DNA of 64,000 bases from Qipengyuania sp. SS22 (GCF_025736935.1 NZ_CP107048.1:1550001-1614000); one strand, 5' to 3'. Shown: positions 43,428 through 52,728, counted from the stretch's first letter. Translations and numbers: made by a program. The notes: generated by a model from the sequence alone, not told the origin.

Positions 43428-45862
43428 TCGGCGGCGAGGCCGAGGGCTTCGACCCCAGCCCCCCCTTCGTCATTCGCCCCGCCCGGCCATTTGGTACCGG
43501 TAAGCGCGGGGAACCATTCGCTTGGCGCATCGCCCAGCGCTTCGCGCAGCAGGTCGAGCCGGCGAACCGAACTTTCGCGGCCCGAGAGCAGCGTCAGCAC
43601 TTCGGGTGCGCCCGACAGGTCGAGGCGTACGACGACGCTCGCATCGGGCTGGCGCACGAGGAAGCAGCGGCTGTGCGCGGGCAGCGTGCGGATCAGCGCG
43701 AGCTCGTGCTCGGTCAGGCCGAAGCCGTCGCAATAATCCTCGGGCCGCGCGCGGCTGTTCGGCATGAACACCATGGTCGCGGTCTGCTCGACCAATGCGG
43801 TCGAAATGCGGCTTTCGAGTGCATCGCGCGCGCTTTGCGTGGCGAAACCGACCAGCGCGTTGCGCTTGCGCAACGTCTTGAGCCAATCGCGGATGCGCGC
43901 GGCGAAGACCTCGTCGTCGAGCGCTTTCCATCCCTCGTCGATCAGGATCATCGTCGGCTTGCCGTCGAGCCGTTCCTCGATCCGGTGGAACAGATACATC
44001 ATCGTCGGCGTGCGCAGCCTCGGGTTCTCGAGCAGTGCGGTCATGTCGAAACCGAGTACCCGCGCACTCAGGTCGAGCCGGTCCTCGGCATTGTCGAACA
44101 TCCAGGCATGCTCGCCCTCACCGATCCACGCGCCAAGCCGATCGGCCAGATCACCCGGCTGCGGACGGCGGGTGCCCGAGAGCAGTTCCTTGAAATGCCG
44201 CAGGCGGCGCAGGCTGGCATCATTGGCATAGGCCGCATCGACCGCGCCCGCGATGGCCTGTTCTTCCTCGGGGCCCTCGGCCTTGAGCAGGACGCCCAGC
44301 CAGTCGCGCAGGAATGCCTTGTTGGCCGCCGTATCGGGCAGTGCGAGCGGGTTGAACCCGGTCGGCTCGCCCGCGCGGATCGAATCGTAGCGCCCGCCGA
44401 TCCCGCGGACGAACAGTTCCGCGCCGCGATCCTTGTCGAACAGGATCGTGCGCGGGCTGAATTTCTGCGCCTGCGCGGCAAGGAAGTTCATCACCACGGT
44501 CTTGCCCGAGCCGCTTGGCCCGATGACCGAGAAATTGCCCAGATCGCCATGGTGGAAATTGAAGAAGAACGGGGTCGCGCTGGTGGTTTCCAGCAACGTC
44601 ACCGCTTCGCCCCAGTGATTGCCCTGCGCCTGGCCCAGCGCAAAACCGTGCAGGCTGCCGAAGCTGGCCATGTTGGCGCTCGAGATCAGCGCGCGGCGGA
44701 CGAGGTAGCCCTCATTGCCGGGGAACTGGCCCCAGAAGGCGGGTTCGACATTGGTATCCTCGCGCACCGCGATCGCGCCGGTATCGGCCAGCGCGGCGGA
44801 GCAGGCGGCCATGGCATCGTCGAGGAGGCCAAGCTGGCGTTCCTTGACCATCACGGTGAGGTGGTGGTCGCCGAAGCCGACCGCGCCATTGCCCAGCGCG
44901 TCGCGCGCGGCCATCATGTCGGCGCGCTCGGCGGCGGCTTCCTCATCGGCGCTCTTGAGGCGGCGGATCGCCAGATCCATCCGTTCGCGTGCGGTCTGCC
45001 GTTCGGTCGGGGCATAGCTTTCGCTCACCACCATTTCGAAGGGCAGCCGCAGCAGGCTGTCGAGCAGGCCGGGCGAGGTTGCTTCGGGATAGTCCTTGAG
45101 GCCGAGCACGGCTGCGAAATCGGGCGAGCCCGAACCGCGCATCTCGATCGCGTCGAGCCCGAAGCTGACCCGGCGATAGGGCAGCATATGGCCGATATCG
45201 ACATCGTCAGCGGGCTTGCGCACGGGGCGCATCTCGCCGTTGTAAAGCGCGCTCAGCAATTCGAGCATTTCGGAATTGGTATGACCCTGCGGCCCGACAT
45301 AATCGGCCAGCGGGGTTGCGCCATAGGCGGTCAGCGCGGCGACCAGCCCCTGCGAGGCGGCGCGCAGGCTGCGCAGGTCCTTGGGGTCGGGTTCGAGCCG
45401 TTCGCCGTCCTTGCGGCGCAATTTCTTGGCGACCCGCTCGACCAGCCCCGCCTTGCCGCGCGCGGGCCGCCGGATCAGCGTGATAAACTGGTCGTTGACG
45501 AACAGCTGGCCCGAGCCGAGCCGTTCGCGCCAGCGCTCATCGATATGGCGGCTGATCGGATCGGGAAATTCGGCTTCCAGATCGACCGAGACGCGGCGGC
45601 GGATCACGTGATGATACAGGACGAAGCGCGCATCGAGCGTCGAGCGCAGCACCACTTCGCGCGTGGCGGCATGCGCGTTGAGCGCTTCGCTGTCCTCGGT
45701 TTCGAACAACAGGCCGGGGACCTGGATCGCGGTCATCACCGATCCGTCACGCAGCAGCAGCGTGCTCTCGTCGATCAGGCGCAGATAGGGCAGACGGTCG
45801 CCCGCGCGCGCTTCTTTCGCGCTCCACGCGGCCGCGCCCTTCCATTTGGCGTTATGCGGCAT
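43424..45862 (-). CDS. virB4: Type IV secretion ATPase VirB4
   Basis: 812 residues, the largest Vir ATPase. Walker A is VIGPSGSGKTVVMNFL near 450, and Walker B is MILIDEGWKALDDE near 645. C-terminal strings ALVGFATQSARDALESRIS and YCDGFGLTEHELALI are typical. The N-terminal domain is complete. The start ATG 45862 overlaps virB3 by 11 nt. Energises pilus or substrate transport. Confidence 0.96.
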   Translation of the reverse strand: MPHNAKWKGAAAWSAKEARAGDRLPYLRLIDESTLLLRDGSVMTAIQVPGLLFETEDSEALNAHAATREVVLRSTLDARFVLYHHVIRRRVSVDLEAEFPDPISRHIDERWRERLGSGQLFVNDQFITLIRRPARGKAGLVERVAKKLRRKDGERLEPDPKDLRSLRAASQGLVAALTAYGATPLADYVGPQGHTNSEMLELLSALYNGEMRPVRKPADDVDIGHMLPYRRVSFGLDAIEMRGSGSPDFAAVLGLKDYPEATSPGLLDSLLRLPFEMVVSESYAPTERQTARERMDLAIRRLKSADEEAAAERADMMAARDALGNGAVGFGDHHLTVMVKERQLGLLDDAMAACSAALADTGAIAVREDTNVEPAFWGQFPGNEGYLVRRALISSANMASFGSLHGFALGQAQGNHWGEAVTLLETTSATPFFFNFHHGDLGNFSVIGPSGSGKTVVMNFLAAQAQKFSPRTILFDKDRGAELFVRGIGGRYDSIRAGEPTGFNPLALPDTAANKAFLRDWLGVLLKAEGPEEEQAIAGAVDAAYANDASLRRLRHFKELLSGTRRPQPGDLADRLGAWIGEGEHAWMFDNAEDRLDLSARVLGFDMTALLENPRLRTPTMMYLFHRIEERLDGKPTMILIDEGWKALDDEVFAARIRDWLKTLRKRNALVGFATQSARDALESRISTALVEQTATMVFMPNSRARPEDYCDGFGLTEHELALIRTLPAHSRCFLVRQPDASVVVRLDLSGAPEVLTLLSGRESSVRRLDLLREALGDAPSEWFPALTGTKWPGGANDEGGAGVEALGLAAE

Positions 45863-46136
45863 AGGAATTGCACCCCCAGCGCTTGTAGTTCTTCACCCGT
45901 GGGCATTTCGACACCTTGGTGATCCACAGGTCGAAGATGCGCGGCTCGCGCAGGCAGGCGAAATAGCCGACCCCGTGCATCACGGCGAAAACCAGCAGCG
46001 CCAGCCAGCTGCCGGTGATCAGGAAGGCTTCTGTCGTCACCATCCCGTTGATGATGAAATAGTTATATGTCACCCCCGCGAACATCTGCGGGCGCGTCAG
46101 CGCTCGGTGGACGGGATGGCGGACAAGCGCGGTCAT
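45852..46136 (-). CDS. virB3: Type IV secretion protein VirB3
   Basis: 94 residues, inner-membrane protein with two hydrophobic helices (YFIINGMVTTEAFLITGSWLALLVFAVMHGVGYF in two parts). N-terminal HPVHRALTRPQMFAGV is the usual VirB3 string. It ends by overlapping virB4, and the preceding virB2 stop abuts its start, consistent with one operon. Confidence 0.92.
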   Translation of the reverse strand: MTALVRHPVHRALTRPQMFAGVTYNYFIINGMVTTEAFLITGSWLALLVFAVMHGVGYFACLREPRIFDLWITKVSKCPRVKNYKRWGCNSYAA

Positions 46137-46436
46137 TTACGCAGCGACCCCTTGAATACCGGCCACGATACTCGCTGCGCCGAACAGGATGAACACGCCG
46201 ATGATGACAGTCGCGCCAAAGCGCCAGTTGAGGCGTCCGGTCAGCATCATGAAGCCGACGGCGGCCACGGCCATTACCGCGACCGCAGTCGCGACATTGC
46301 CCAGCAGCGTGCCCTGGAGCCAGCCGAGCGCGGCGACGATCGGACCCGAACCGGCCGGATCGGCGGCCTGCGCGAAAGCGGCGCTGGGGGTCATCAGGGC
46401 GGCAAGGACTGCCGGCAGGGTAAGCTTGCGACTCAA
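46137..46436 (-). CDS. virB2: Type IV secretion pilin VirB2
   Basis: 99 residues. Signal peptide (LPAVLAALMTPSAAFAQ) and two hydrophobic helices (LGNVATAVAVMAVAAVGFMMLTG and VIIGVFILFGAASIVAGI), the TrbC/VirB2 pilin layout. A TTG start at 46436 with GGGAG 7 nt upstream is preferred; ATG-initiated frames further up overlap virB1 and encode no signal peptide. Follows virB1 by 4 nt. Confidence 0.85.
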   Translation of the reverse strand: MSRKLTLPAVLAALMTPSAAFAQAADPAGSGPIVAALGWLQGTLLGNVATAVAVMAVAAVGFMMLTGRLNWRFGATVIIGVFILFGAASIVAGIQGVAA

Positions 46437-46440
46437 GTAT

Positions 46441-47070
46441 CTACTCCCGTGAATGGTCCGAAAGGCGCCCCATGATGGCCGCCACGTAAAGTTGCGTTTC
46501 GCGAATGCGCGGAATGCCCCCCGCGCGGATAACGCGGCCCGGGCCGGCGTTGTAGGCGGCCAGCGCCTTCTCGAGATCGCCATCGAAACGGTCGAGCTGT
46601 TCGCGCAGATAGCGTGCCCCGCCCTCGAGATTGGCGGAGGGATCGTCGGGATCGACGCCGAGGTCGCGCGCGGTGCCGGGCATCAGCTGCGCCAGGCCGC
46701 GCGCGCCGACCGGCGAAACCGCATTCGCGCGCCAGCGGCTTTCCTGCCATACCAACGCCTCGATCAGCGTCGGGCTGAGATCGAACCGTGCGGCGAGTTC
46801 GGCCACCTTGGCCTGGTAGTTGGCGGGGACGAGACGCGCATGCTCGCCGGGATCGGCAATCGCGATGTCGGGCACGAAAATTTCCGCGGGTACTTCGGCC
46901 ACCGGCACGGCAAACCCCGGCTCGACCGGGGCAGCAGCCGGCCCAGCGTCACCGCCGGCAATCCAGCGCGCGCCGTCGGTATCGATCTCCATAACATCCG
47001 CTTTCGCTTCGAAAGCGGTAAGCGCGGCGCAGGACAATCCCATCACCAGCGCCAAGCGTGCCAGAATCAT
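46441..47070 (-). CDS. virB1: Lytic transglycosylase VirB1
   Basis: 209 residues. Signal peptide at 1-24 (ALVMGLSCAALTAFEAKA), then a linker and an SLT domain from about 95. The catalytic Glu is in ALVWQESRWRANAVSPVGARGLAQLMPGTARDLG, and AAYNAGPGRV is the substrate-side motif. Opens the cell wall for the secretion channel. First gene of the virB operon. Confidence 0.92.
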   Translation of the reverse strand: MILARLALVMGLSCAALTAFEAKADVMEIDTDGARWIAGGDAGPAAAPVEPGFAVPVAEVPAEIFVPDIAIADPGEHARLVPANYQAKVAELAARFDLSPTLIEALVWQESRWRANAVSPVGARGLAQLMPGTARDLGVDPDDPSANLEGGARYLREQLDRFDGDLEKALAAYNAGPGRVIRAGGIPRIRETQLYVAAIMGRLSDHSRE

Positions 47071-47165
47071 TGCACCCTCCGTCCGGCCCCATTGGGCATA
47101 CTACATGACAGGCGGGTGACAGAAAGCCGAATATCGCGGGAAAGTATTGCACCGGAATATGAAAA

Positions 47166-47193
47166 GGCCCGCCTCCCGGTAAGGAGACGAGCC
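47166..47193 (-). terminator. Intrinsic terminator of the TPR gene
   Basis: On the minus strand GGCTCGTCTCC pairs with GGAGGCGGGCC (11 bp, with G-U pairs) and runs into TTTTC. It lies 26 nt after the stop of the TPR gene and separates it from virB1. Confidence 0.72.
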
Positions 47194-47219
47194 CAATAGT
47201 GCGGCGATCTCGCGAAGAT

Positions 47220-47603
47220 CTACCGGAGCGACAAGGCGTAATACCGGGCGAATTCGCCCTGATCGAGCATGGCCAGCGCCTTGCGGGCGAGGCGGCGCGA
47301 ATCCACCCATTCACCGGCAGCGGTTTCGAGCTCGACACTGTCGCGCGCGCCCGCAGCGGCTTCGAATTCGGTCCGCGCCGCATCATAGTCGCCCATGCGC
47401 GCGAGCGCGATTCCGTGATTGATCAGACAGGCCGGATCGGCCTCGGCTAGCTTGTCGCAGTTTTCAATCGCCTCGCGGGCGGCGCGATTGTCGTTCGCGA
47501 CCAGTTCCTCGTAGCCGACATCATAGCCGGTCTGGGGCCCCGGGACCGCTTCGACCGGCCCTTGTGCCAACAAGGCCAATGCAACGCTTGTGATGATCGC
47601 CAT
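47220..47603 (-). CDS. Small tetratricopeptide-repeat protein
   Basis: 127 residues with a short N-terminal hydrophobic signal (IITSVALALLAQGP). One or two TPR-like helical pairs follow (CLINHGIALARMGDYDAARTEFEAA). Cys residues (ENCDKLAEADPACL) flank the first repeat. GGAGAG precedes the ATG. Periplasmic; role unknown. Divergent from the lipoprotein gene across a 267-bp region that carries GTCACGAA repeats. Confidence 0.75.
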   Translation of the reverse strand: MAIITSVALALLAQGPVEAVPGPQTGYDVGYEELVANDNRAAREAIENCDKLAEADPACLINHGIALARMGDYDAARTEFEAAAGARDSVELETAAGEWVDSRRLARKALAMLDQGEFARYYALSLR

Positions 47604-47766
47604 GACAGCTCTCCCTATTCATTTCGTGGGAGCAGATATGACCCCTTGTTACGATCGCTGCAATAAAACTGTAACGTTGTCATATTTGTGCAATCTGATG
47701 GCCAATCCGGCTTTTTTTCGCAAAGCCGTTCGGTTCGTCGCACTGAGCGTCGGATTTGCAACATAA

Positions 47767-47796
47767 CAGTCACGAACCGACAAAAACTGTCACGAA
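47767..47796. promoter_or_regulatory. Candidate operator: direct repeat of GTCACGAA
   Basis: CAGTCACGAA (47767-47776) and CTGTCACGAA (47787-47796) are direct repeats 20 bp apart, with a weaker C-N-G-N-C-A copy between them at 10-bp spacing. The array lies 75 nt upstream of the lipoprotein start. Half-sites resemble the CTGTCA word of Pho boxes but not the 11-bp period, so the bound regulator is uncertain; the winged-helix regulator at 52.7 kb is a candidate. Confidence 0.4.
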
Positions 47797-47870
47797 GCAC
47801 CCCTAGCGGACGAGTCGCGATCAACGACTTCGCATTCTGATTCATTCGGTTTTTGAGGGGACCGCTACCC

Positions 47871-49439
47871 GTGACCAATTTCCATCGTTCGCTCGTCCTT
47901 GGCTGCTCTCCTCTGGCTCTCGCCAGTTGCGGCGCCGACGAAATCGTCTCGCCGGGTACCGGCGGTGACGTGATCATCAATAATCCCACCCCGGCACCCA
48001 CGCCGACCCCGACGCCGACGCCGACGTCGGCCCTGGTCACCCCGGCAGCGGGCTGCCCAACGATTTCGGATCCGGCCGGCCTGACCGATGACAACACCAT
48101 TTCGGGGCCGACCGGTGAATACCGCGTCTGCACCCTGCCCGCGCGCTTCACCGCTTCCTCGACCCTGCCCTACATCGAAGGCCTGCTGTACCGCATCGAC
48201 GGCCGCGTCGATGTCGGCACCGATGGCGGAGCTGCCGATACGGGAGTGGATACCGATGTCGAACTGACCATCGAGCCGGGCGTCGTCCTGTACTCGGCCG
48301 GTTCGGGCTGGCTCAACGTCAACCGCGGCAACACGATCGATGCCAACGGCACCGCCGCCCGTCCGATCATCTTCACCAGCCGTGACAACGTCCAGGGGCT
48401 CAACACCGCCAATTCGTCGGGCCAGTGGGGCGGCGTCGTCCTGTCGGGCCGCGCTCCGGTGACCGATTGCATCGCACCGGGCGCCGCGTCCGGCACCACC
48501 GCCTGCGAACGCCAGGTCGAAGGTGCGGCGCAACCGGCGCTGTTCGGTGGCGCAACCGCCAACGACAGCTCGGGCAGCATGAGCTTCGTCCAGATCCGCT
48601 ATTCGGGCTTCGTCCTGTCGGGCGATAACGAATTGCAGGCGCTGACCACCGGCGGCGTCGGTTCGGGCACCTCGCTCAGCAACATCATGAGCTACAACAG
48701 CTCGGATGACGGCGTCGAATTCTTCGGCGGCCAGTTCAACGTGCGCAATCTGATCGTGGTAGGCGCCGAAGACGACGGCCTCGACACCGACACCGGCGTC
48801 AAGGTCGACATGCAGAACGTGATCGTGATGCAGCGTCCCGGCGTCGGCGACACGATCATCGAAGCCGATTCGTCGAACGGTCTCGAAGAAGACACCCCGC
48901 GCCAGAACACGCGGATCTCCAACGCTACCTTCGTTGCCAACAGCGGCGTGGGCGACCAGGCGGTCCGGATCCGCGGCTTTGCCGACTACACGATCGTCAA
49001 CTCGATCCTGGTCGACAACGAAGGCACGACCCCGTGCCTGCGCATCGACAACACCGAAACGCTGAACCGCGCTACCAACGCGGCGATCGACGAAGCCGGT
49101 CCGGTGGTGTTCAACTCGTTCGTACTCGACTGTGCGGTGGACTTCCGCGACAGCTCGGGCGGGGTTACCGGGGCCAATATCGCAACCCGCTACAACGCCG
49201 GTGCGGACAATGATGCGGCCTTCACCAACACGCTGACCATGGGCTTCGTCAACGGTTCGAACGAAGACGCCATAAGCGTGTTCGACCCGACCGGGTTCTC
49301 GTCCTTCTTCCAGCTCCCGACCAGCATCGGCGCCGTCTATGCGGGCAACGATACCTGGGTGAACGGCTGGACCTGCAACTCGGCCACCGTGACGTTCGAC
49401 GCCGCCGCGTCCGACTGCGCGAGCCTGCCCGTCTACTAA
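47871..49439 (+). CDS. Surface or periplasmic lipoprotein, beta-helix-like
   Basis: 522 residues. The lipobox LASC places the acylated Cys at residue 20. A Pro/Thr repeat (about 43-60) acts as linker. The rest is rich in short Val/Ile-Asn/Asp strands (FTSRDNVQGLNTANSSGQWGGVVLSGRAP, SDDGVEFFGGQFNVRNLIVVGAEDDGLDTDTG), typical of a right-handed beta-helix. GTG 47871 is chosen, with GAGGGG upstream. A receptor gene follows, so the pair resembles a lipoprotein and TonB-receptor uptake system. The substrate is unknown. Confidence 0.78.
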   Translation: MTNFHRSLVLGCSPLALASCGADEIVSPGTGGDVIINNPTPAPTPTPTPTPTSALVTPAAGCPTISDPAGLTDDNTISGPTGEYRVCTLPARFTASSTLPYIEGLLYRIDGRVDVGTDGGAADTGVDTDVELTIEPGVVLYSAGSGWLNVNRGNTIDANGTAARPIIFTSRDNVQGLNTANSSGQWGGVVLSGRAPVTDCIAPGAASGTTACERQVEGAAQPALFGGATANDSSGSMSFVQIRYSGFVLSGDNELQALTTGGVGSGTSLSNIMSYNSSDDGVEFFGGQFNVRNLIVVGAEDDGLDTDTGVKVDMQNVIVMQRPGVGDTIIEADSSNGLEEDTPRQNTRISNATFVANSGVGDQAVRIRGFADYTIVNSILVDNEGTTPCLRIDNTETLNRATNAAIDEAGPVVFNSFVLDCAVDFRDSSGGVTGANIATRYNAGADNDAAFTNTLTMGFVNGSNEDAISVFDPTGFSSFFQLPTSIGAVYAGNDTWVNGWTCNSATVTFDAAASDCASLPVY

Positions 49440-49450
49440 TCGGCACGACA

Positions 49451-49487
49451 GGCCGCGGGGCGCACGCATGATGCGCGTCCCGCGGCC
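49451..49487 (+). terminator. Hairpin between lipoprotein and receptor genes (terminator or attenuator)
   Basis: GGCCGCGGGGCGC pairs with GCGCGTCCCGCGGCC (13 bp, one G-U) around a 10-nt loop and runs into TTCTTCGCCTTT. It lies 11 nt after the lipoprotein stop and 78 nt before the receptor start, so it would cut transcription partly between two genes that look operonic. Confidence 0.75.
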
Positions 49488-49564
49488 TTCTTCGCCTTTC
49501 GCATCGGAGCCGTCGCAGGGCTCCAGCACAGTTTTCCGACCTGACTATGAGGGGGTCTCGAACC

Positions 49565-52315
49565 ATGTCGACCGGCAAGCAGCTTTCCGCGCTGCTCCTG
49601 CTCTCCACTGCGCTCGCCTTTCCTGCCGGAGCCGCATTCGCCCAGACGGCGAGCACCGGCGCCGAAGGCGTACCCGCCGATGAAGATCCCGCGACCGACG
49701 CCGTGATGGCGCAGCAGGCCGAGGGCATCGACGACACGCCGCAGGAGGAAGCGTTCGAGCAAGCCGAGATCTCGGTCCCGGGCGGCGCGATCGTGGTCAC
49801 TGGCCGCCGTCGGCAGGACGTCACTCGCTCCTCGTCGCAGGTCGTCTCGGTGCTCGACAGCGCCAGCATTGCGCGCACGGGCGAAGGCGACATCGCCGGC
49901 GCGCTGACCCGCGTCACCGGCCTGTCGACCGTGGGCAACGGCCTCGTCTATGTCCGCGGCCTCGGCGATCGCTACTCGCTCGCGCTGCTCAACGGCCTGC
50001 CGCTGCCCTCGCCGCAGCCGCTCAGCCGCGTGGTCCCGCTCGACATCTTCCCCACCAGCGTCATCGCCTCGAGCTTGGTGCAGAAGACCTATTCGGCCAA
50101 CTTCCCCGGCGAATTCGGCGGCGGCGTCATCAATCTGACGACCCGCGCGGTGCCAGATGAGAGCTTCGTCAAGATCAGCGCGGGCATTTCGGGCGACACC
50201 GAAACTACCTTCGGCACCGGCTACACCTATTTCGGTTCGGACTACGACTGGTTCGGTTTCGACGATGGACGCCGCGACCCCGGCCCCGACCTCCAGTCCT
50301 TCCTCGACAGCGGGCAGGCGATCAACGATCCGGACGTCGACCAGCAGGCGATCCTGACCGAACTGGGCGATCCCAATCTGATCCTGCTGCAAAGCACCGA
50401 TGAACTGCCGGTCAATTGGTCGGGCGGCATCACCGCGGGCACCAGCGTCGACGTCTTCTCCGATGGCGTCTTCGGCGTGATCGCGACCGCTTCGCTCAGC
50501 AACAAGTACCGCAATCGCTACATCACGCGGCAGGCGGCGCTGAACGGCGATCTCGACCTCGACCAGACGGGCAACCAGTTCCAGACCGACCAGCGGATCC
50601 TGGCCAATGCCATGCTCGGCTTCGGGCTCGAAGTGGGCGAGCACCGGTTCCGCCTGACCAATCTCTACATCCGCGATTCGCTCAAGCGCGCGTCACTGGC
50701 GCAGATTTCCGACCTGACGGACGACGATGACGATCTGTTCCAGAACACCGGCTGGTACGAACGCGAGCTGATCGACACGCAATTCGTCGGCGAGCTCGAA
50801 TTCGGCGATCTGTCGATCGACCTGCGCGGCGGGTATGCGCAGACGCAGCGCGAAGCCCCGAACGAATGGGAATTCGTCTATTCGCGCGATCTGAACCCGA
50901 CCGGCGGGTTCGACGACATCTACCTGAATTTGCAGAACGGCGGGCAGCGTGGCCGGTCGACGGTCGCCTTCTCCGACCTGACCGAAGACCTCTATTATGG
51001 CGGCGTGGACGTCAGCTACCAGCTGGCCGACTGGCTGGGCGTGACCGTCGGCGGCGCCTACACCGATACCGAGCGCCTCTCGCGTCGCCGCGAGTTCGAC
51101 ATCCGGACCACCGGCGCCTACCCGCTGGCGTTCGGCGCCTTTCGCCCGGACAATCTGCTCGGCGATGCGCTGATCGAACTGGGTTACGACACCGAAGCGC
51201 AAGCCGCTGGCGGGATCGGGCCGTTCTCCTACACCATCATCGAAACCACTGCCGCCGACCCCGCCTTCTCCGCCGGGCTCGAGATCAAGGCGGGTTACGT
51301 GCAAGCGCGGGTGGCTCCGGTCGACCGGCTGTCGCTCGATGTCGGTGTGCGTTACGAAGACGCCACGCAGCAAGTCGTGCCGCTCGGTCTCGACGGGCTG
51401 CCCAGCGGTTCGGCCAATGCGACGCTGCTGAACAATGACTACTGGCTCCCCGCAGCCACGCTGACCTGGGAGCTGACCGACAGCCTGCAGGCGCGCATCA
51501 ACGCGTCGAAGACCATCGCGCGGCCGCAGTTCCGCGAACTGATCCTGCAGACCTATTACGATCCCGAAAGCAACCGCCAGTTCACCGGCAACCCCGGCCT
51601 GGTCGACAGCGAGCTGACCAATTACGAAGCGCGCGTCGAATATTACTGGGGCTCGGGCAGCAAATTCAGCCTCGCCGGGTTCTACAAGGACATCACCAAC
51701 CCGATCGAGGTATTCTCCAGCTTCAACGACAACACCGTAGTCAGCCGCTTCGCCAATGCGCCGCAGGCCGAGCTCTACGGTGCGGAAGTCGAAGTCCAGT
51801 GGAACAAGGACCTCTATTCGCTGGGTGAATGGTGGGACAGCAAGCGCTTCGTCGCGATTGCGAATTACACTTACACCCAGTCCGAAATCAGCGTGCAGCC
51901 GGGCGACGTGGTCAACGTGCCCGAGCTGGGCGGGTTGCAGGCCGCGACCAACTTCTTCGAAGACGGCACCGCGCTGACGGGCCAGTCCGACCATATCGCC
52001 AATGTGCAGCTCGGCCTCGAGGATCTCGACCGCGTCAGCCAGATGACCTTCCTGTTCAACTACGGCAGCAAGCGCGTCATCAGCCGCAGCACGCTGTCGC
52101 GGCCGGACATTCTCGAAAACCCCGGCTTGACGATCGATTTCGTCGCGCGGCAGGGTTTCGAACTGGCCGGGACCGACATGGAAGTGAAGTTCGAGGCGCG
52201 CAACCTGACGGGGCGCGACCATTTCGAATACCAGACCACCGGCACCACGCGGATCGAGAACAACAGCTACGATGTGGGCCGCAGCTTCAGCCTGTCGGTA
52301 TCGGCCGAGTTCTGA
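49565..52315 (+). CDS. TonB-dependent receptor paired with the lipoprotein
   Basis: 916 residues. Signal peptide about 1-27 (LSALLLLSTALAFPAGAAFAQ), then an N-terminal acidic stretch. The plug domain runs about 75-190 (ITGRRRQDVTRSSSQVVSVLDSASIARTGEGDIAGALTRVTGLS in parts; YVRGLGDRYSLALLNGLPLPSP). The barrel ends in the C-terminal aromatic F (LSVSAEF). The GLGDRY and PLPSPQP plug strings are a subclass common in sphingomonads. ATG 49565 with a GAGGGGG run upstream is chosen; an ATG at 49547 is in frame. Confidence 0.92.
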   Translation: MSTGKQLSALLLLSTALAFPAGAAFAQTASTGAEGVPADEDPATDAVMAQQAEGIDDTPQEEAFEQAEISVPGGAIVVTGRRRQDVTRSSSQVVSVLDSASIARTGEGDIAGALTRVTGLSTVGNGLVYVRGLGDRYSLALLNGLPLPSPQPLSRVVPLDIFPTSVIASSLVQKTYSANFPGEFGGGVINLTTRAVPDESFVKISAGISGDTETTFGTGYTYFGSDYDWFGFDDGRRDPGPDLQSFLDSGQAINDPDVDQQAILTELGDPNLILLQSTDELPVNWSGGITAGTSVDVFSDGVFGVIATASLSNKYRNRYITRQAALNGDLDLDQTGNQFQTDQRILANAMLGFGLEVGEHRFRLTNLYIRDSLKRASLAQISDLTDDDDDLFQNTGWYERELIDTQFVGELEFGDLSIDLRGGYAQTQREAPNEWEFVYSRDLNPTGGFDDIYLNLQNGGQRGRSTVAFSDLTEDLYYGGVDVSYQLADWLGVTVGGAYTDTERLSRRREFDIRTTGAYPLAFGAFRPDNLLGDALIELGYDTEAQAAGGIGPFSYTIIETTAADPAFSAGLEIKAGYVQARVAPVDRLSLDVGVRYEDATQQVVPLGLDGLPSGSANATLLNNDYWLPAATLTWELTDSLQARINASKTIARPQFRELILQTYYDPESNRQFTGNPGLVDSELTNYEARVEYYWGSGSKFSLAGFYKDITNPIEVFSSFNDNTVVSRFANAPQAELYGAEVEVQWNKDLYSLGEWWDSKRFVAIANYTYTQSEISVQPGDVVNVPELGGLQAATNFFEDGTALTGQSDHIANVQLGLEDLDRVSQMTFLFNYGSKRVISRSTLSRPDILENPGLTIDFVARQGFELAGTDMEVKFEARNLTGRDHFEYQTTGTTRIENNSYDVGRSFSLSVSAEF

Positions 52316-52335
52316 TCACGCGAGCATACCCCTCG

Positions 52336-52363
52336 GAAAGGGCCGCCTTCGGGCGGCCCTTTC
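52336..52363 (+). terminator. Intrinsic terminator of the receptor gene
   Basis: GAAAGGGCCGCC and GGCGGCCCTTTC form a perfect 12-bp stem around a TTCG tetraloop, followed by TCGTTG. It lies 21 nt past the receptor stop. Confidence 0.92.
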
Positions 52364-52425
52364 TCGTTGATGCACGGCTAAATTTGGGTGGAAAGCGGAC
52401 GAACCCGCGTGACCTTCACGAAGGA

Positions 52426-52728
52426 CTAGCCGAGCTTCGTTCCAGATGGTCTCTGGCGAAGCAAAAGGGCTGCAACCGCGGTCGACATAAGGGCGATCGC
52501 AAATGCGAGCCACCAGGCAAGCCCGAACTCGCGGCAACCTGTATAAGTCAGCACTCCAAATACCGCGAAGAACGCGCTTTGATATTTGCGAATGAAGTTG
52601 ACTAGCAACGTGCGCCCCCGATCCGGTAGAGTGCAGGTAGAACTAAGCCGGGCCAATGAAATCCGCAATCGGGTCGTCAGCCGAACGACCGCTTTCGCCC
52701 GATGCTTAGTCGTAGCTGTCGTAGACAT
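52426..52728 (-). CDS. Hypothetical small membrane protein
   Basis: Not recognised. The C-terminal 60 residues have two hydrophobic stretches (SAFFAVFGVLTYTGC and LAWWLAFAIALMSTAVAALLL). The first 40 residues from ATG 52728 are basic and look unstructured, so a TTG at 52608 that gives a 60-residue protein is equally likely. It overlaps the 3' end of the response-regulator gene by 23 nt in the longer form. Coding status is uncertain. Confidence 0.45.
   Translation of the reverse strand: MSTTATTKHRAKAVVRLTTRLRISLARLSSTCTLPDRGRTLLVNFIRKYQSAFFAVFGVLTYTGCREFGLAWWLAFAIALMSTAVAALLLRQRPSGTKLG

Noticed and set aside
39331..47070. Searched the virB flank for relaxase, oriT, integrase or attachment repeats as signs of an integrative conjugative element
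   Set aside because: Flanking genes are a TonB receptor and a TPR gene; no relaxase, integrase, tRNA-end duplication or direct repeat was seen.
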